The notes under the pieces: generated by a model | Databases searched by the model: none | What the model was told of the DNA's origin: nothing | Seen by the model: the letters and a program-made list of their open reading frames with translations, nothing else | Program-made: the position numbers and the translations under genes | Shown here: positions 1 to 7,018 of the stretch, in pieces | Layout: every line of letters begins with the position of its first letter | Position numbering within the stretch: the stretch's first letter is position 1 | Source: Fibrobacter sp. | GTDB taxonomy: Bacteria; Fibrobacterota; Fibrobacteria; Fibrobacterales; Fibrobacteraceae | Direction of reading: 5' to 3' | Assembly (NCBI GenBank): GCA_017550445.1 | Contig: JAFZOV010000093.1 | Span: forward strand, 1-7,232 | Length of the DNA stretch: 7,232 nucleotides

Positions 1-3000
1 AATCCTTTTCGAGGAGGTCGCTACGGCCGCAGGCTTCTTCGAGAGAGCGGAGACCGAGGCTTGCGAGGATTTCGCGGACTTCGTCGGCAATGAAGAACAG
101 GAAGTTTTCAACGTATTCCGGCTTGCCAGCGAAGCGCTTGCGGAATTCAGCATCCTGAGTGGCGATACCCATGGGGCACTGGTTGGTATGGCACTTACGG
201 TCCATCACGCAGCCAAGGCTTACCAGCAGGTTCGTTGCAAAGCCGAATTCTTCGGCACCGAGGAGAGCTGCCACCACAATGTCGCGGCCCGTCTTGAGCT
301 GACCATCGACCTGGAGCTTGATACGACCGCGGAGATCGTTGAGCACAAGAGTCTGTTCCGCTTCGGCAATACCCAGTTCCCACGGAAGGCCGGCATGCTT
401 GATAGAGGTGAGCGGAGATGCACCCGTACCGCCATCGTGGCCAGAAATCAGCACCACGTCGGCATGAGCCTTGGCGACACCAGCAGCAACCGTACCCACA
501 CCCACTTCGGACACGAGCTTCACAGAGACACGAGCCTTCGGGTTAGAGTTACGCAAGTCGTAAATGAGCTGGGCCAAATCTTCGATAGAGTAAATATCGT
601 GGTGCGGCGGCGGAGAAATCAGCGACACATTCGGCGTACTGTGACGGATGCGAGCCACAAATTCATTCACCTTGTGAGCAGGCAGCTGGCCACCTTCATC
701 GGGCTTTGCACCCTGAGCCATCTTAATCTGCAAATCCTTTGCATGGCGCAGATAGTCAATCGTCACGCCAAAGCGGCCAGATGCAATCTGACGAATGGCA
801 GAGCTACGGATATCGCCGTTCGGAGCCGGAGTATCGCGATCCGGGTCTTCACCACCTTCACCGCAGTTGCTCATGGCACCGATGCGGTTCATAGCGATTG
901 CGATGGTTTCGTGGGCTTCGGGGCTCAAGGAGCCAAGGCTCATGGCGCCTGCCACAAAATGCTTCACAATCGATTCGCGGCTTTCGACTTCAGAAATGTC
1001 AATCGGAGTTGCTTCCTTGAACTTGAAGAGACCGCGGAGCGTTGCCTGACGTTCAGACTGGTCGTTAATGAGCTTACTATAAACCTTGAACTTTTCGTAA
1101 TCGCCACCCTGCACAGCCTGGCGGAATGCAGCCAAGGACTGCGGAGTCCACAAGTGCTTTTCACCTTCCTTGCGGTAAGCGTACTGACCACCGGACTGAA
1201 GCACCTTGCTTGCGTCGGCAAAGGCAATCTTCTGACGGGCGCCGACTTCGGCAGCGATTTCTTCGAGACCGATACCTTCGATGCGGCTTGCAGTACCCGG
1301 CAAGAACTTTTCAACAAGTTCGTGATTGAGGCCGACCGCTTCAAAAATCTGGGCGCTGCGGTAGCTACGGAGGGTAGAAATACCCATCTTCGACATAATT
1401 TTGAGGAGGCCCTTATCAACGGCCTTCACATAGTTAGAAGCAGCCGTCACCGGATCGACATCGAGGTCGCCGTTGTGGCACATATTGGTAATGCTCTGGA
1501 AGGCCAGATACGGGTTGATGACCGTTGCTCCAAAGCCGAGCAAAAGTGCGAAATGCATGACTTCGCGAACTTCACCGGACTGCACCACCAGACCGATTTC
1601 AGGACGCACGCCCGCTTCTACAAGGGCGCGGTTCACGCTAGCCGTTGCAAGGAGAGACGGAATAGGTACATAGCCCCAATCGATGTTCTTATCGGTGAGC
1701 ACGATGATATCGAAACCATCATTCACGGCACGCACGGCATCGCCAGCGAGGTTCTGCAAGGCGGCTTCGAGGACTTCCCCATTGCCACCGAGCGGGAATT
1801 GCATCTTGAGTTCCTTGGCCTTGAATGCCTTGTCGCCAATGTTTTCAAAGCGGCGGATTTCGTCTTCGGTCACAATCGGGCGCGGAATCTTAATCAGGTG
1901 AGCCTGTTCCGGCGTTTCTTCCAAGATGTTGCCGTGGTTACCAATGTAAGTGGTAAGGCTCATCACCAATTCTTCACGAATCGGGTCAATCGGCGGGTTC
2001 GTCACCTGAGCAAACAGCTGCTTAAAGTAGTTGAACAGCGGCTGCGGCTTATCCGAAAGCACGGCGAGAGCGGCATCGTTACCCATAGAGCCGATCGGTT
2101 CTGCACCGGTCTTTGCCATGGGCTGCAAAATAATGGAGAGGTCTTCGGCAGAGTAACCGAAACGCTTCTGCTGCACCAGAATATCGTCGGGCACATCAGA
2201 CGGGTTGATTTCGCTGAAGAGGCCACGAACGCTCATCTTGTTTTCGGCAACCCAGCGGCGGTACGGCTTGCTACGGGCCACATAAGCCTTCATTTCGGCG
2301 TTCTTCAAGATGTGGTGATTTTCGAGGTCGAGGTAGATGATTTCACCGGGCTTCAAGCGGCCCTTTTCTTCGACTCCGTCATCTTGCAAGTCGAGCACGC
2401 CCGTTTCAGAAGCCATGACGAAGAGACCGTCTTTACACAAAGTGTAACGAGCAGGACGAAGACCGTTACGGTCAAGGATTGCACCGGCATTCACACCGTC
2501 AGAGAAAGCGACGGCGGCAGGGCCATCCCAAGGTTCCATAAGCATGGATTCGTATTCGAAGAAGCCACGCACGTCGCGGCCGAGGTAATGCTTCTGGCCC
2601 CAAGCCTGCGGCAAGAGCATCATCATCGCATGCGGGAGGCTACGACCCGCAGCGACGAGGAGCTCAAACATGTTATCAAGGCTAGCAGAGTCGCTCTGAC
2701 CCGGCATAATCAACGGCAAGAGCTTCTGAAGGTCGTCACCGATGACTTCGCTCTTGAGGAGCGGTTCGCGGGCACGAAGGCTGTTCAAGTTTCCGCGCAA
2801 GGTGTTGATTTCACCATTATGAGCGAGGTAGCGGAAGGGGTGAGCCAGCGGCCAAGTCGGGAAAGTATTGGTAGAATAACGCTGGTGAACGAGAGCCAAG
2901 GGGCTTTCGAAATCGAGATCGTTCAAGTCCTTGTAGAAGCCTTCAATCTGGCTTGCAAGCAGAAGACCCTTATAAACGATGCTCTTGCGGCTGCAGCTAC

Positions 3001-3517
3001 AAATATAAATGCCCTTCACCGCCTTTTCGATTTCACGGCGCACCACATAAAGCTTGATGTCAAATTCTTCGTTGGTCTTGAACTTGGAACCATCAAAGAA
3101 TACCTGGCGAATGTGCGGCAAAGTCTTGCGAGCGGTATGGCCGATCGAGTTCGGGTTCACCGGCACTTCGCGGAAGTGTGCAACAACCACACCTTCAGAT
3201 TCTGCAATGCGCTTGATTTCAGCATCGAGGGCGTCAGCGGCAAGCGTATTTTCGACGAAGTACATCGCCACACCGTAACGCGACGGAAGTTCCGGGTAAA
3301 GCTTACGGAAGAACTTGTGCGGCATAGAAAGCAAAAGACCCGCACCATCACCGGTTTCCGGGTCTCCACCTGCTGCACCGCGGTGCATCAGTCTCTTAAG
3401 AACAGTAATACCCTGCAACACAATCTGGTGCGAGGCAACATTATTAATATTGGCAACCAAGCCGACACCACAGGCGTCGTGTTCGTTGGCTGGATCGTAA
3501 AGTGCTTGAGCGTTCAT
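1..3517 (-). CDS. gltB: Glutamate synthase (GOGAT) large subunit, 3' end cut off by window edge
   Basis: Makes two glutamates from glutamine and 2-oxoglutarate, the second step of GS-GOGAT ammonium assimilation in the cytoplasm. The 1172 codons present read without a break; the family is usually about 1500 residues, so the C-terminal GXGXG beta-helix domain is missing only because the window ends. The start ATG follows AAAGGA at a normal distance. Cys16, in DACGVG, should be the N-terminal nucleophile of the class II glutamine amidotransferase domain (about 16-430) after removal of a 15-residue propeptide. [11 protein letters not shown] and NGLRPARY are also visible in that domain. A central domain follows. 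The FMN/synthase domain starts near 800, with NCGEGGEDP around 885-892 and [12 protein letters not shown] at 1024-1035. Cys1103, Cys1109 and Cys1114 (C-x5-C-x4-C) match the [3Fe-4S] ligands. One loop is unusual: [10 protein letters not shown], with Asp940 and Ala947 where glycines are usual. A small subunit gene, gltD, is not visible. Transcribed from its own sigma-54 promoter. Confidence 0.97.
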   Translation of the reverse strand, partial: MNAQALYDPANEHDACGVGLVANINNVASHQIVLQGITVLKRLMHRGAAGGDPETGDGAGLLLSMPHKFFRKLYPELPSRYGVAMYFVENTLAADALDAEIKRIAESEGVVVAHFREVPVNPNSIGHTARKTLPHIRQVFFDGSKFKTNEEFDIKLYVVRREIEKAVKGIYICSCSRKSIVYKGLLLASQIEGFYKDLNDLDFESPLALVHQRYSTNTFPTWPLAHPFRYLAHNGEINTLRGNLNSLRAREPLLKSEVIGDDLQKLLPLIMPGQSDSASLDNMFELLVAAGRSLPHAMMMLLPQAWGQKHYLGRDVRGFFEYESMLMEPWDGPAAVAFSDGVNAGAILDRNGLRPARYTLCKDGLFVMASETGVLDLQDDGVEEKGRLKPGEIIYLDLENHHILKNAEMKAYVARSKPYRRWVAENKMSVRGLFSEINPSDVPDDILVQQKRFGYSAEDLSIILQPMAKTGAEPIGSMGNDAALAVLSDKPQPLFNYFKQLFAQVTNPPIDPIREELVMSLTTYIGNHGNILEETPEQAHLIKIPRPIVTEDEIRRFENIGDKAFKAKELKMQFPLGGNGEVLEAALQNLAGDAVRAVNDGFDIIVLTDKNIDWGYVPIPSLLATASVNRALVEAGVRPEIGLVVQSGEVREVMHFALLLGFGATVINPYLAFQSITNMCHNGDLDVDPVTAASNYVKAVDKGLLKIMSKMGISTLRSYRSAQIFEAVGLNHELVEKFLPGTASRIEGIGLEEIAAEVGARQKIAFADASKVLQSGGQYAYRKEGEKHLWTPQSLAAFRQAVQGGDYEKFKVYSKLINDQSERQATLRGLFKFKEATPIDISEVESRESIVKHFVAGAMSLGSLSPEAHETIAIAMNRIGAMSNCGEGGEDPDRDTPAPNGDIRSSAIRQIASGRFGVTIDYLRHAKDLQIKMAQGAKPDEGGQLPAHKVNEFVARIRHSTPNVSLISPPPHHDIYSIEDLAQLIYDLRNSNPKARVSVKLVSEVGVGTVAAGVAKAHADVVLISGHDGGTGASPLTSIKHAGLPWELGIAEAEQTLVLNDLRGRIKLQVDGQLKTGRDIVVAALLGAEEFGFATNLLVSLGCVMDRKCHTNQCPMGIATQDAEFRKRFAGKPEYVENFLFFIADEVREILASLGLRSLEEACGRSDLLEKD

Positions 3518-3549
3518 AATAATCCTTTTAACTTTTTGCGCTCCATATC

Positions 3550-3565
3550 TGCAAAAAGCGTGCCA
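3550..3565 (-). promoter_or_regulatory. Sigma-54 promoter of gltB
   Basis: On the minus strand the sequence is TGGCAC-GCTTT-TTGCA, a full match to the sigma-54 consensus TGGCAC-N5-TTGCA. The -24 GG lies at 3564-3563 and the -12 GC at 3552-3551. With the usual 12-nt offset, transcription would start near 3539, giving a leader of about 22 nt that still contains the ribosome binding site. Position, strand and spacing all fit gltB. Sigma-54 promoters need an ATP-driven enhancer-binding activator, so gltB expression is probably conditional, most plausibly on nitrogen supply (inference). Confidence 0.9.
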
Positions 3566-3653
3566 AGCAGGCAAAATCACCCTCCAATTATTGAAAAAGC
3601 GGAAAGAAAATGTAAAAGATAACGGTTTTAACCATTTTTCTCTAAAAAAGCAA

Positions 3654-3698
3654 TTTCAAAATATGTAAAACAAACATCTTTCATTACAATTTATGTAA
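3654..3698 (-). promoter_or_regulatory. Candidate enhancer (activator) sites for the gltB sigma-54 promoter
   Basis: Two related 15-bp palindromes lie upstream of the gltB promoter. The distal one (3684-3698) is perfect: TTACA-N5-TGTAA. The proximal one (3654-3668) reads TTACA-N5-TGAAA on the minus strand. Their centres, 3691 and 3661, are 30 bp apart (about three helical turns) and lie about 152 and 122 bp upstream of the predicted start, typical enhancer distance. A similar pair precedes glnN. The binding protein is unknown; the sequence does not resemble the classical NtrC site. The region is AT-rich, so chance is a real alternative. Confidence 0.5.
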
Positions 3699-3699
3699 C

Positions 3700-3736
3700 A
3701 AAAGACCGTGCGCAATTGTGAGCGTACGGCCTTTTT
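3700..3736 (-). terminator. Rho-independent terminator of the feo operon
   Basis: Arms 3700-3713 and 3722-3735 form a 14-bp stem (one A-C mismatch and one G-U pair in the transcript) with an 8-nt loop. The outer four pairs are A-T, so each strand has a T run at its 3' side. It begins about 20 nt after the feoB stop codon and lies between feoB and the gltB regulatory sites, so it should end the feo transcript before gltB. The symmetric A/T ends mean it could also act in the plus direction, but no plus-strand gene reads into it here. Confidence 0.85.
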
Positions 3737-3756
3737 CATTTTATGTCAAATCGTGC

Positions 3757-6081
3757 TTAATCGAACACTTTTTTCTTGCGCTGGTCACGGCCGAGCAGTA
3801 CGAGGCTCACGACAACCCCCGCAAGCAACGTGGCCGAGATACCAATCCAAAGAGCAGACCCGCCCACTGTCAGCTGGAAGAACAACACCGAAAGACTCCA
3901 ACCGATAATCGTCTGGAAAGTAACCATCAGAGTTCCGTAGAATCTACCCAATTCGCGGAAGGCCGTTCCAAGCGCAGCAAGGCAAGGTACATAGAGCAGA
4001 ATAAAGAGCAAGTAGGCAAACACCTGGAACTTACCCAGCGAGAAATGTGCACGCATTCCCTTCATCGCCGAGGCGACATCCGCATTTTCGGCATCTTCAC
4101 TTTCTTCAACAGCATCTTCGACACCAAGCGGATTCACAAGCTTGCCAAAAACTTCCGAGAGGTTCACAGAAATAGAGATAAGCGCTTCTTTTGCAATCGC
4201 CTTCAAGCTGAAGCCGGCGCGGTCACCAGCAGCGTTGTCCATACCCTCGGCTGATTCCTGAGCAGCTTCACCCGACTGGTCTTCGATGCTGTAAAGCGAA
4301 TTCAGTGTACCGACAATCGCTTCTTTCGCAAAGAGTCCGGTAAAAAGCGCCACAGAAGCAGGCCAGTTATCTTTTTCAACACCGAAGGGTTCAAACACCG
4401 GCGTAATCGCGGAGCCAACCACGCTCAGCACGGACTTTTCGTTATTGTCGTTTCCGAAGCTGCCATCAGTACCGATAGAGCCCATGAATCCAAGCACAGT
4501 CACCATAATCAGAACAATCTTGCCCGCACGGAAAATGAATTCGCGGAGGCGAAGCCATGCATGCCTAAAGAGGTTACGGAATTTGGGCAAATGATAAGGC
4601 GGAAGTTCCATAATGAATGTAGATTCCTTGCCCACGAACAGAGTCTTTCTCAATAGCAGGCCGTACAAAAGCGCAATCACGATGCCAACCATATAGATAC
4701 CGAACACCAAGTTGCCAGCCGACTTTCCAAAGAAGGCCGCACCGAACAGCGCATACACCGGGAGGCGTGCACCACAACTCATGAACGGCACCAGGAACAG
4801 AGTCAAGAACCGTTCCCGTTTGTTTTCAAGCGTACGAGTACCCATGAGCGCAGGCACCGAGCAGCCAAAGCCCACAATCATCGGAACGAAAGCCTTTCCG
4901 GGGAGTCCCAAGAACCGCATGAACCTATCAGCGACAAAAGCCGCGCGGGACATGTAGCCCGAATCTTCCAAGAAAGAAAGGCAAAGGAACATAAAGAAAA
5001 TCACCGGAATAAACGTGGACACCGTCTGGATACCGGCGCCAAGGCCGTTCGCAAGGAGTGCCACCACAAATCCCGGCGCATGAATCTTTTCAAGAAGTTG
5101 CGTCAGGCCATCCACAAAGATTCCGCCGACTAAAATATCGAAGAAATCAATAAAGGCAGAGCCCACCGTCACGGCAAACCAGAAAACGAGATACATCGCC
5201 ACCAAAAACAGCGGAATACCCAACACGCGATTCAAGAAAAATTTATCTAGTTTGTCGGTACGGGTCCGCTTGTTCGTATTGTCGCGAACCACCTGCATCA
5301 CGATATTGCGTGCGTAAGAATAGCGCGAATCCGCCAAGGCAAATTCCACTTCTTCGCCCAAGTCTTCTTCAATCTTGTCGTGCGGAATGGAAACATTCAA
5401 GCGTTCAGCCACTTCCAAGACGCGACCGCTATGTTCCAAGTACTGCACCGCCGTCCAGCGAGGGGTTGCGCCCAGTTCTTTTGCGACCGGCTCAAGTGTT
5501 CCAGAAATATCTTCAATCAGCTTTTCAAGTTCTTCGGAATGCTGAACAGCCTTCGGGAGCGGAAGTTCGTTGCTGGAATGGAGCAACTTGTGCAAATCGT
5601 TCACAAAGCCTTCGCAGCTCTTCGGAGAAACAGCGGTCAAGCCCACAGCTGTCACGCCCAAGATTTCTTCGAGTTTTTTGAGGTCAATATGAACGCCACG
5701 CTGAGCCGCGATATCCATCATGTTCACAGCGAGCACCATCGGCACGCCCTTTTCCATGAGCTGGCTCGTAAGGAACAGATTGCGTTCCAGATTCGTCGCG
5801 TCAAGAATGTTCACGACCAGATCGGCTTCGCCCTTAAGCAAATAATCAAGAGCGGCGCGTTCATCTTCGGAGTTTGCGAACAACGCATAAATACCCGGCA
5901 AGTCTACCACGCGAATGGTATGATTATCGAGTTTAAATGAACCTTCTTTCTTTTCTACCGTCACGCCCGGCCAGTTGCCCACAATTTGATTGGAACCAGT
6001 CAGAGCATTAAAAAGAGCCGTCTTTCCGCAGTTCGGGTTACCCGCAATAGCGATAGTAAAAACTTCTTTATCGATAGCCAT
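3757..6081 (-). CDS. feoB: Ferrous iron transporter FeoB
   Basis: Inner-membrane Fe(II) uptake protein with a cytoplasmic G-protein domain. At 774 residues it has the usual full length. G-domain motifs: G1 GNPNCGKT at 14-21, switch I GNWPGVTVE at 35-43 with Thr41, G3 DLPG at 60-63, G4 NMMD at 120-123. A helical GDI-type region follows to about 280. The membrane part begins near 285 (VLGIPLFLVAMYLVFW) and contains GFGCSVPALMGTRTLE, with Cys407 in the conserved first Gate motif, and NWPASVALFTGLFAKEAIVGTLN near 572-594, both typical of the E. coli-like type. Two acidic hydrophilic stretches (about 599-622 and 653-668) sit in the loop before the last membrane segments. The tail is basic (GRDQRKKK). 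The start ATG overlaps the feoA stop by one base (TAATG) and follows GGAGAG with 6-nt spacing, so translation is probably coupled to feoA. Last gene of the operon; a terminator follows. Confidence 0.98.
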   Translation of the reverse strand: MAIDKEVFTIAIAGNPNCGKTALFNALTGSNQIVGNWPGVTVEKKEGSFKLDNHTIRVVDLPGIYALFANSEDERAALDYLLKGEADLVVNILDATNLERNLFLTSQLMEKGVPMVLAVNMMDIAAQRGVHIDLKKLEEILGVTAVGLTAVSPKSCEGFVNDLHKLLHSSNELPLPKAVQHSEELEKLIEDISGTLEPVAKELGATPRWTAVQYLEHSGRVLEVAERLNVSIPHDKIEEDLGEEVEFALADSRYSYARNIVMQVVRDNTNKRTRTDKLDKFFLNRVLGIPLFLVAMYLVFWFAVTVGSAFIDFFDILVGGIFVDGLTQLLEKIHAPGFVVALLANGLGAGIQTVSTFIPVIFFMFLCLSFLEDSGYMSRAAFVADRFMRFLGLPGKAFVPMIVGFGCSVPALMGTRTLENKRERFLTLFLVPFMSCGARLPVYALFGAAFFGKSAGNLVFGIYMVGIVIALLYGLLLRKTLFVGKESTFIMELPPYHLPKFRNLFRHAWLRLREFIFRAGKIVLIMVTVLGFMGSIGTDGSFGNDNNEKSVLSVVGSAITPVFEPFGVEKDNWPASVALFTGLFAKEAIVGTLNSLYSIEDQSGEAAQESAEGMDNAAGDRAGFSLKAIAKEALISISVNLSEVFGKLVNPLGVEDAVEESEDAENADVASAMKGMRAHFSLGKFQVFAYLLFILLYVPCLAALGTAFRELGRFYGTLMVTFQTIIGWSLSVLFFQLTVGGSALWIGISATLLAGVVVSLVLLGRDQRKKKVFD

Positions 6082-6335
6082 TACACTCTCTCCAACATCA
6101 GCACGTTCGCCTCTTCTTTACGGAGCGAGAGCCTGTAAGAAAGCACCGCAACTTCAATCGGATCACCGAGAGGCGCCACCTGCATCACCCGCAATTCCAC
6201 TCCGCGCACAAGGCCCATCGACAAAAGTTTGGACTTGTACTGCGAATCACCCGTACGATACCCAACAATCTTCACCTTGTCGCCGCGTTTCAGTTCCGAA
6301 AACTTCGGCGTCGCATTTCCACAATTACAACTCAT
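6081..6335 (-). CDS. feoA: FeoA family protein, small SH3-like partner of FeoB
   Basis: An 84-residue cytoplasmic protein needed for, or enhancing, FeoB-mediated Fe(II) uptake; the exact role of FeoA is still debated. The family signature is clear: LLSMGLVRGVELRV (37-50), then VAPLGDPIEV (53-62), YRLSLRKEEANVLMLE (67-82). The start at 6335 was chosen because it lies 7 nt after the regulator's stop codon and follows a modest AGGCGG site. An upstream in-frame ATG at 6356 would add seven residues and overlap the preceding gene, with no better ribosome site. The N-terminus carries Cys3 and Cys5 (SCNCGN) ahead of the core domain, which is not part of the usual FeoA fold. Its stop codon shares one base with the feoB start. 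Confidence 0.95.
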   Translation of the reverse strand: MSCNCGNATPKFSELKRGDKVKIVGYRTGDSQYKSKLLSMGLVRGVELRVMQVAPLGDPIEVAVLSYRLSLRKEEANVLMLERV

Positions 6336-6342
6336 TTGCCGC

Positions 6343-6768
6343 CTATCTCTTCGCATTCTTCACGACTTTCGCTTTTTTAGCAGCCGAATTCACGTCCACC
6401 GGCTTCATGAACTCTTCAATCTTTCCAAGCGTCTCCGCCGAAAGGATATGTTCCATGCAACAGGCGTCCTTGTCGGCAATCGCTTCAGACACACCGAGCT
6501 TGATCAAGAAACCCTTCAATAGAATATGGCGGTTTAGAATCATGGATGCGACACGCACCCCTTCTTCAGTGAGTTCCACACCACTATAAGGTTCCTGAGT
6601 CACAAGACCAAGTTTCTTAAGTTCAATCATTGCTTTGGCAACCGAAGGCATTTTCACCGTAAGCGCAGCCGCAATATCCCTGACGCGTGCAATCCCATTC
6701 GCAAGGCGCAACATGTGCACCATTTCCAAGTAGTCTTCGAGACTTTGACTCAGCTTTACGTGTTCCAT
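6343..6768 (-). CDS. DtxR/MntR-family metal-dependent repressor, probable iron regulator of the feo operon
   Basis: A 141-residue regulator without the C-terminal SH3-like domain of DtxR, so built like MntR. The winged helix covers about residues 5-70 (IARVRDIAAALTVKMPSVAKAMIELKKLGLV, then the wing YSGVELTEEG). The dimerisation and metal domain covers about 72-123. By alignment from memory, Asp12, Glu15, His81, Cys103, Glu106 and His107 match known metal-ligand positions. Cys103 in ACCMEH is the DtxR/IdeR iron-type residue (Glu99 in Bacillus MntR), whereas Asp12 is MntR-like. The lysine-rich tail (131-141, KKAKVVKNAKR) is probably flexible. The start at 6768 was chosen for its GGAG site 7 nt upstream; the in-frame ATG at 6813 has no such site and would place an operator inside the gene. 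First in the operon with feoA and feoB, so iron-dependent autorepression is likely (inference). Confidence 0.93.
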   Translation of the reverse strand: MEHVKLSQSLEDYLEMVHMLRLANGIARVRDIAAALTVKMPSVAKAMIELKKLGLVTQEPYSGVELTEEGVRVASMILNRHILLKGFLIKLGVSEAIADKDACCMEHILSAETLGKIEEFMKPVDVNSAAKKAKVVKNAKR

Positions 6769-6775
6769 TCGAAAT

Positions 6776-6779
6776 CTCC
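6776..6779 (-). promoter_or_regulatory. Ribosome binding site that decides the regulator start
   Basis: GGAG lies 7 nt before the ATG at 6768 on the minus strand. The alternative upstream ATG at 6813 is preceded by AT-rich sequence without a Shine-Dalgarno match, so the shorter 141-residue protein is preferred. Confidence 0.75.
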
Positions 6780-6796
6780 AATCCGAAACCGGCAAA

Positions 6797-6810
6797 TTAG
6801 ACTTAACTAA
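6797..6810. promoter_or_regulatory. Candidate DtxR-family operator 1 (downstream site)
   Basis: TTAGACTTAACTAA, the least symmetric of three TTAG-N6-CTAA sites. It lies about 12-25 bp downstream of the predicted feo transcription start, inside the leader. Its centre is 20 bp from operator 2, close to two helical turns. The outer TTAG/CTAA ends resemble those of the known IdeR/DtxR box. Confidence 0.55.
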
Positions 6811-6816
6811 CATAAT

Positions 6817-6830
6817 TTAGACAGGCCTAA
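6817..6830. promoter_or_regulatory. Candidate DtxR-family operator 2 (over -10 and start site)
   Basis: TTAGACAGGCCTAA has an inverted repeat matching at 10 of 14 positions and touches the end of the -10 element and the predicted start point near 6822 of the feo promoter. A repressor bound here would block RNA polymerase. Confidence 0.7.
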
Positions 6831-6857
6831 TATAAATAATCTAACTTTATTAGTCAA
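6829..6857 (-). promoter_or_regulatory. Sigma-70-type promoter of the regulator-feoA-feoB operon
   Basis: On the minus strand TTGACT (6857-6852) is followed by a 17-bp spacer and TATATT (6834-6829); each hexamer differs from the E. coli consensus at one base. The start would be near 6822, leaving a leader of about 54 nt. Both hexamers overlap candidate operators. How closely the host's housekeeping promoters follow the E. coli consensus is not known from this window. Confidence 0.75.
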
Positions 6858-6863
6858 GACTAA
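6850..6863. promoter_or_regulatory. Candidate DtxR-family operator 3 (over -35)
   Basis: TTAGTC-AA-GACTAA is a perfect 6-bp inverted repeat with a 2-bp centre, the best of the three sites. It completely contains the -35 hexamer of the feo promoter. Its centre is 33 bp from that of operator 2, about three helical turns, so all three sites lie on roughly the same face of the DNA. Confidence 0.75.
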
Positions 6864-6919
6864 ATTTTAAATCTATGAACTTTTTGGGGAAAATATTGGG
6901 TTCTTCCCTTCAATCCGTT

Positions 6920-6963
6920 TTACATTATTCGTAATCTTACATTCATTTTTTCACTTTTTGAAA
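6920..6963 (+). promoter_or_regulatory. Candidate enhancer (activator) sites for the glnN sigma-54 promoter
   Basis: The distal site (6920-6934) is TTAC-N7-GTAA and agrees with the distal gltB site at 12 of 15 bases. The proximal site (6949-6963) is TTTCA-N5-TGAAA and extends to a 7-bp repeat, TTTTTCA-N5-TGAAAAA. Centres 6927 and 6956 are 29 bp apart, against 30 bp at gltB, and lie about 128 and 99 bp upstream of the predicted glnN start. The repeated arrangement at two sigma-54 promoters is the main support; the binding protein is unknown. Confidence 0.5.
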
Positions 6964-7018
6964 AACCTCAATGTTTTGTAAGAACAGGGAAAACCGGCAT
7001 TTTTCACAAATTTCGCCA

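Noticed and set aside
964..1419. Minus-strand 151-codon open frame inside gltB
   Set aside because: It is a different frame of the same strand as gltB; the gltB frame carries the conserved protein sequence throughout.
188..3622. Very long plus-strand reading frame as a protein-coding gene
   Set aside because: It is the exact antisense of gltB, whose minus-strand product shows the catalytic Cys, FMN-domain and Fe-S motifs. The plus-strand product has no recognisable family and no good ribosome site.
3518..3700. Sigma-70-type promoter for gltB
   Set aside because: TTGAAA occurs on the minus strand near 3660, but no acceptable -10 hexamer follows at 16-18 bp. The sigma-54 promoter explains the start better.
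3718..4254. Plus-strand open frame at the feoB 3' end, and similar ones at 5380-5940 and 5990-6589
   Set aside because: They lie antisense to feoB, feoA and the regulator, all of which have clear family motifs. Composition is shadow-like.
6336..6356. Longer feoA start at 6356
   Set aside because: It would overlap the upstream gene and has no better ribosome site; the start at 6335 fits operon spacing.
6769..6813. Longer regulator start at 6813
   Set aside because: There is no Shine-Dalgarno match before it, it would put operator 1 in coding sequence, and the 15 extra residues are outside the family fold.
6885..6909. Possible small hairpin with GGGAA and TTCCC arms
   Set aside because: The arms are only about five bases and the loop is long; there is no T run or gene end nearby, so it is not distinguishable from chance.
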